Assembly: GCA_965229725.1 (NCBI GenBank)
Contig: OZ245923.1
Coordinates: forward strand, 744,001-808,000
DNA from: Aquirickettsia sp965229725
GTDB taxonomy: Bacteria; Pseudomonadota; Alphaproteobacteria; Rickettsiales; Midichloriaceae
DNA: 64,000 bases
Reading direction: 5' to 3'
Below, in pieces: positions 62,520 to 64,000 of this stretch. The notes under the pieces are model-generated. The model did no database searches and was not told where the DNA came from. It saw only the letters and a program-made list of their open reading frames with translations. Each line of letters begins with the position of its first letter. Position 1 is the first letter of the stretch. The position numbers and the translations under genes were made by a program.

Positions 62520-62991
62520 CTTTATTTACTTTGAATTTTGCTTTAATTCGTCCTTTAATTTTTTTATTACCTTCTTTTTTAGAACTTAATTTTGATATCT
62601 TAGTTTTTAAATTATATGTAAAAATATCTCCTGTAATTTCGTTATTATCACTTTTATATTTCACATTATCTATAATTTTCAAAGTATTATTATTTTTTGT
62701 ATATTCAGCCCTATCTCCCAGAACTAATTTATCAAACATTTGCAACTTAACATTATTAAAAAAATCTATTTTTTCTATTTTTTTGTTTTGAAAAAAAAGA
62801 GTTAGTCTATCTGTGGAAATTTTAATATTATTCTGATTAACAACAACTTTACCATAAAAGTCTGCTTTTTCAGCATTAATGTCTATATCTAAATTTTCAG
62901 ATTCAATACTAATATCTCCAACACTCGAATCAAATGCGTATGAGGATACATTTAATAAAAAACACAGCGTGAAAAAACTTAACTTTAACAT
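62506..62991 (-). CDS. lptA: LptA/OstA-like LPS transport periplasmic protein
   Basis: The 161-residue protein has a signal peptide (MLKLSFFTLCFLLNVSSYA) and an OstA-like beta-jellyroll domain (ISIESENLDIDINAEKADFYGKVVVNQNNIKISTDRL ... NVKLQMFDKLVLGDRAEY). LptA bridges the periplasm and carries LPS to LptD. It is the upstream partner of lptB, with a 14-bp overlap. Confidence 0.88.
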   Translation of the reverse strand: MLKLSFFTLCFLLNVSSYAFDSSVGDISIESENLDIDINAEKADFYGKVVVNQNNIKISTDRLTLFFQNKKIEKIDFFNNVKLQMFDKLVLGDRAEYTKNNNTLKIIDNVKYKSDNNEITGDIFTYNLKTKISKLSSKKEGNKKIKGRIKAKFKVNKDVGS

Positions 62992-63013
62992 TATATATTT
63001 ACATATTTAAACA

Positions 63014-63365
63014 CAGGCAGCCTATAAGCTGGGTTCTGTAGATACTAAAATGTATCTGATGGTTATTCATCTCGATTTAATGTTGCCATTAAACTCTAGC
63101 AATCTACCCGTACTCTTAGCTTGGAATATAGCATTATTTTGAGCACTACTTGATCTTGCTTCTAGAGGGGTTTACCATGCATTCTTTATTGCTAAAGAAT
63201 CGGTAAGCTCTTACCTTACCATTTCACCCTTACCTATTACTAGGTGGTATATTTTCTGCGGCACTTTCCCTAAAGTTACCTTTGCTGGAAGTTATCCAGC
63301 TCTATTATCCCATGAAGCCCAGACTTTCCTCTATATATTAATTATAGCAACCATCTAGCTACCTG
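63014..63365 (-). ncRNA. rnpB: RNase P RNA
   Basis: The minus-strand transcript carries the universal GAGGAAAGTCTGGGCTTCAT near its 5' end and ACAGAACCCAGCTTATAG near its 3' end, which form the P4 core. The ends CAGGTAGC (63365-63358) and GCTGCCTG (63021-63014) pair as helix P1, fixing the limits to about 352 nt. It is the catalytic RNA that trims tRNA 5' leaders. It lies just upstream of lptA on the same strand and is divergent from mreB. Confidence 0.93.
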
Positions 63366-63506
63366 TTGGATTAAAATAAAACAATTTTAGTAAAAAATCT
63401 ACCTAGAATATGTAATTAAGTTTGCAAAAAAGTATTTTTTAGAATAAAAAGTATGTATCCTCTAGATTTTAAGTGGAAAACAATAATTAATTCATAATTA
63501 ACAAAC

Positions 63507-64000
63507 ATGCTATCATCCTTACTAGGATTATTCTCATCTGACATGGCAATTGATCTTGGAACCGCAAATACATTAGTTTATGTGCCAAACCAAGGAATTG
63601 TACTAAATGAACCATCCGTTGTTGCTTTACTTCATGAAAAAGGTTCTTATATACCGTATGCATTTGGGAATGAAGCAAAAGCGATGCTTGGAAAGACACC
63701 TGCAGACATTAAGGCAATACGACCATTAAAAGATGGGGTTATCGCAGAATTCAAAGGTGCAGAGGAAATGATAAAGCACTTTATCACCTCTGTTCATAAA
63801 AAAAGAAGTTTTTTTGCAAGACCAAGAGTAATTGTATGTGTGCCATATGGCTCCACTCCAGTGGAAAGAAGGGCAATACAAGATGCCGTAGAAAGTGCAG
63901 GAGCAAGAGAAGTATACCTAATATTTGAACCGATGGCAGCCGCAATTGGCTCAAATCTACCTGTTACAGAGCCAACTGGATCAATGGTTGTAGATATTGG
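63507..64000 (+). CDS. mreB: Rod shape-determining protein MreB (partial)
   Basis: The frame opens at ATG 63507 and runs off the right edge (164 residues seen). It shows the actin-fold phosphate-1 motif MAIDLGTANTLVYV, VLNEPSVVAL, IRPLKDGVIAEFKGAEEM, VIVCVPYGSTPVERRA and the start of phosphate-2 (VVDIG). MreB organises peptidoglycan synthesis along the cell length, implying a wall in this organism. mreC would be expected beyond the window. Confidence 0.96.
   Translation, partial: MLSSLLGLFSSDMAIDLGTANTLVYVPNQGIVLNEPSVVALLHEKGSYIPYAFGNEAKAMLGKTPADIKAIRPLKDGVIAEFKGAEEMIKHFITSVHKKRSFFARPRVIVCVPYGSTPVERRAIQDAVESAGAREVYLIFEPMAAAIGSNLPVTEPTGSMVVDI

Overview
The window is a strongly AT-rich stretch of an alphaproteobacterial chromosome and looks like an intracellular, flagellated member of the Rickettsiales. 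I infer this from low-GC coding, small intergenic decay products, IS fragments, a secreted patatin-like phospholipase, a CNT-type nucleoside importer beside a uridine kinase, long-branch versions of alphaproteobacterial genes (pccA, miaB, hdaA, a CxxC-less Fur, MidA), and many orphan proteins. Lipid A/LPS functions (lpxC, kdsB, lptA, lptB), flagellar functions (motA, motB, a FliX-like and a FliJ-like protein, a CheY-like receiver), haem and cytochrome functions (hemW, hemH, ccoI) and lipoprotein maturation (lnt) all appear, so the envelope is a full Gram-negative one. Species cannot be fixed from sequence reading alone.

Layout. 1-7.4 kb: a PhnP-like hydrolase, tatD and nrdB (minus); udk and nupC (plus); two orphan genes; miaB. 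7.4-34.2 kb: a segment bounded by two same-orientation IS1-family copies (7442-8168 and 33479-34204). It holds lpxC, typA, motA-motB, a YibQ-type deacetylase, lnt-hemW, an orphan membrane protein, pccA, tRNA-fMet, patatin, dsbD, an IS982-like remnant, ftsZ, a fliX-like/AEC permease/hdaA/midA cluster, a receiver protein, an orphan protein and infB. The same 9 bp lie outside the left copy and outside the right copy, so the whole 26.8 kb block behaves like a composite transposon or a product of recombination between IS copies. 34.2-47.5 kb: a possible Fe(II)/2OG-type protein, leuS, a CpoB-like protein, a minus-strand run (plsC, kdsB, a large TPR protein), a plus-strand overlapping run (hemH, lipB, thioredoxin-like, FliJ-like), a zntB-like gene broken by one TGA, and an orphan gene preceded by three Fur-like sites. 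47.5-64 kb: tRNA-Asn, xth, a tiny His/Pro-rich lipoprotein, a symporter-histidine kinase fusion, an ankyrin-like gene broken by two TAA codons, ccoI, fur, engB, two more orphan genes, ybaB and dnaX (with a poly-A slip site), a DoxX-like protein, lptA-lptB, rnpB and the start of mreB.

Most unusual point: four unrelated orphan proteins, each apparently its own transcription unit, end in ER-retrieval-like tetrapeptides (HTEL, VDEL, HSEL, KDEL), while none of the other proteins in the window ends in EL. Two of the four also carry an EF-hand-like acidic loop. This is a candidate family of host-directed proteins defined only by its C-terminal tag. Other notable points are the dnaX A9 slip site, the 37-bp-periodic Fur-like array, and three in-frame nonsense codons in otherwise intact frames.
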